A DNA stretch of 64,000 nt, from assembly GCA_946480465.1 (NCBI GenBank), contig CAMLJY010000030.1:1-64000 (forward strand), read 5' to 3'. The stretch comes from an uncultured Burkholderiales bacterium. Lineage in GTDB: Bacteria; Pseudomonadota; Gammaproteobacteria; Burkholderiales; Burkholderiaceae. Made by a program: the position numbers and the translations under genes. Under the pieces are notes generated by a model that saw nothing but the letters and a program-made list of their open reading frames with translations, did no database searches and was not told where the DNA came from. Every line of letters begins with the position of its first letter. Positions within the stretch are counted from its first letter, which is position 1. Positions 63,144-64,000 of this stretch are shown here, one piece after another.

Positions 63144-63998
63144 TCAGTGCGATGTGCCGAGGTAGGCCGAAATGACGTCCTCGTTGCGCCGCACCTCGTC
63201 GGGCGTGCCGTCGCCGATCTTCTTGCCGTAGTCGAGCACGACGACGCGGTCGCTGATGTCCATCACCACGCCCATGTCGTGCTCGATCAGCACGATGGTG
63301 GTGCCGAACTCGTCGTTCACGTCGAGGATGAAGCGGCACATGTCCTGCTTCTCCTCGACGTTCATGCCGGCCATCGGCTCGTCCAGCAGCAGCACCTTGG
63401 GCTCCATCGCCAGCGCGCGGCCCAGGTCCACGCGCTTCTGCAGGCCGTAGGGCAGGCGGCCCACGGGGGTCTTGCGCCAGGCCTGGATCTCGAGGAAGTC
63501 GATGATGTGCTCGACGAACTCGCGGTGCGCGCATTCCTCGCGTTCGGCGGCGCCCCAGCGCAGGGCCTGCTGGAAGAGGTTGCACCTCATCTTCAGGTTG
63601 CGGCCGGTCATGATGTTGTCGACCACGCTCATGCCCTTGAAGAGCGCCAGGTTCTGGAAGGTGCGGGCTAGCCCCATCTCCGCGACCTGGCGCGAATTCA
63701 TGTGGCTGAAGGTCTTGCCGCGGAAGGTGATGCTGCCCTGCTGCGGCGTGTAGACGCCGTTGATGCAGTTGAGCATGCTGCTCTTGCCCGCGCCGTTGGG
63801 ACCGATGATGGCGCGCACCTCGTGCTCGCGCACGTCGAAGCTGATGTCGGTCAGCGCCTTCACGCCGCCGAAGGACAGCGAAATGTTCTTCACGTCCAGC
63901 ACCACCGCGCCCGCAGCACGCTGCGGTGCGGCCGCGGCCGTCTCGCGCGGCGCTGCCGCGTCCACGGGCAAACCTGCAAAAGCCGTGGCCACTGTCAT
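63144..63998 (-). CDS. livG: Branched-chain amino acid type ABC transporter ATP-binding protein (LivG)
   Basis: 284 aa from ATG 63998, two bases from the window edge, so a longer start cannot be excluded. After an Ala-rich 30-residue N-terminus: Walker A GPNGAGKSSM, LARTFQNLALF, a divergent signature LPYGLQKRVDLGRAL, Walker B VLLLDEPMAGM and the switch His in VLIEHDMGVVMDISD. It energises uptake together with LivF. It is the first gene of the operon visible in the window. Confidence 0.93.
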   Translation of the reverse strand: MTVATAFAGLPVDAAAPRETAAAAPQRAAGAVVLDVKNISLSFGGVKALTDISFDVREHEVRAIIGPNGAGKSSMLNCINGVYTPQQGSITFRGKTFSHMNSRQVAEMGLARTFQNLALFKGMSVVDNIMTGRNLKMRCNLFQQALRWGAAEREECAHREFVEHIIDFLEIQAWRKTPVGRLPYGLQKRVDLGRALAMEPKVLLLDEPMAGMNVEEKQDMCRFILDVNDEFGTTIVLIEHDMGVVMDISDRVVVLDYGKKIGDGTPDEVRRNEDVISAYLGTSH

Positions 63999-64000
63999 GT

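Noticed and set aside
1..64000. tRNA or rRNA genes, CRISPR arrays, insertion sequences, integrase or attachment sites
   Set aside because: None was recognised on either strand; no repeat-spacer pattern, no transposase-like protein, no terminal inverted repeats.

Overview
The window is very GC-rich, densely coded double-stranded chromosomal DNA. The gene families (a Bug-type TctC receptor, DUF5329, DUF2726, a rplM-rpsI operon followed by a DUF6776-like gene, bactofilin and erpA, and an exosortase A-associated exopolysaccharide locus) point to a betaproteobacterium of the order Burkholderiales, probably of the Rubrivivax/Leptothrix/Ideonella type. This placement is inferred from gene content and gene order. 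No rRNA or tRNA gene is present to fix it.

About 1-35.6 kb is one large exopolysaccharide (EPS) locus of the exosortase A (XrtA/PEP-CTERM) associated kind. The + strand operon (1-18.4 kb) carries two asparagine-synthase type amidotransferases (one cut by the window edge), two XrtA-type glycosyltransferases, a GDP-mannose 6-dehydrogenase, a transglutaminase-like membrane protein, an O-glycosylation ligase, a methyltransferase, two tandem exported lyase-like paralogues, a sugar aminotransferase, and three membrane glycosylation proteins. A convergent - strand operon (32.4 to 18.3 kb) reads acyl carrier protein, hydrolase 2, hydrolase 1, aminotransferase-like, double GNAT, TPR protein, flippase, aminotransferase-like, GNAT, Cys-less amidotransferase, O-antigen-ligase-like protein. 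A + strand pair (32.7-35.6 kb), divergent from the ACP gene, supplies an acyl-CoA ligase and a PLP decarboxylase. Together they look like synthesis, N-acyl or aminoacyl decoration, flipping and ligation of an unusual uronate/aminosugar polymer. The exosortase itself and any PEP-CTERM substrate lie outside the window.

35.7-39.6 kb holds a compact accessory cluster: a secreted unknown protein, a Tat-signal protein with a GYWKN motif, a PqqD-like protein, an HprK-like kinase and a nucleotidyltransferase. This is the HPr-rel-A type system and is the best candidate in the window for poorly described biology.

39.6-56.9 kb is mostly housekeeping or conserved: a two-subunit molybdenum hydroxylase without a FAD subunit, htpG with a sigma-32-like promoter, srkA, a DUF2726 protein, a GNAT enzyme, rplM-rpsI with a clear promoter and terminator, a DUF6776-like gene, bactofilin, erpA, anmK, an M23 peptidase, tyrS, a DUF5329 protein, a CDF transporter, dtd and a solitary Bug receptor.

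57-64 kb is a - strand catabolic/uptake operon: livG, livH, (a 28-codon small ORF), livM, livK, livF, a 100-aa unknown and a phenylacetate-CoA-ligase-like enzyme. This resembles aromatic-acid uptake and activation loci.
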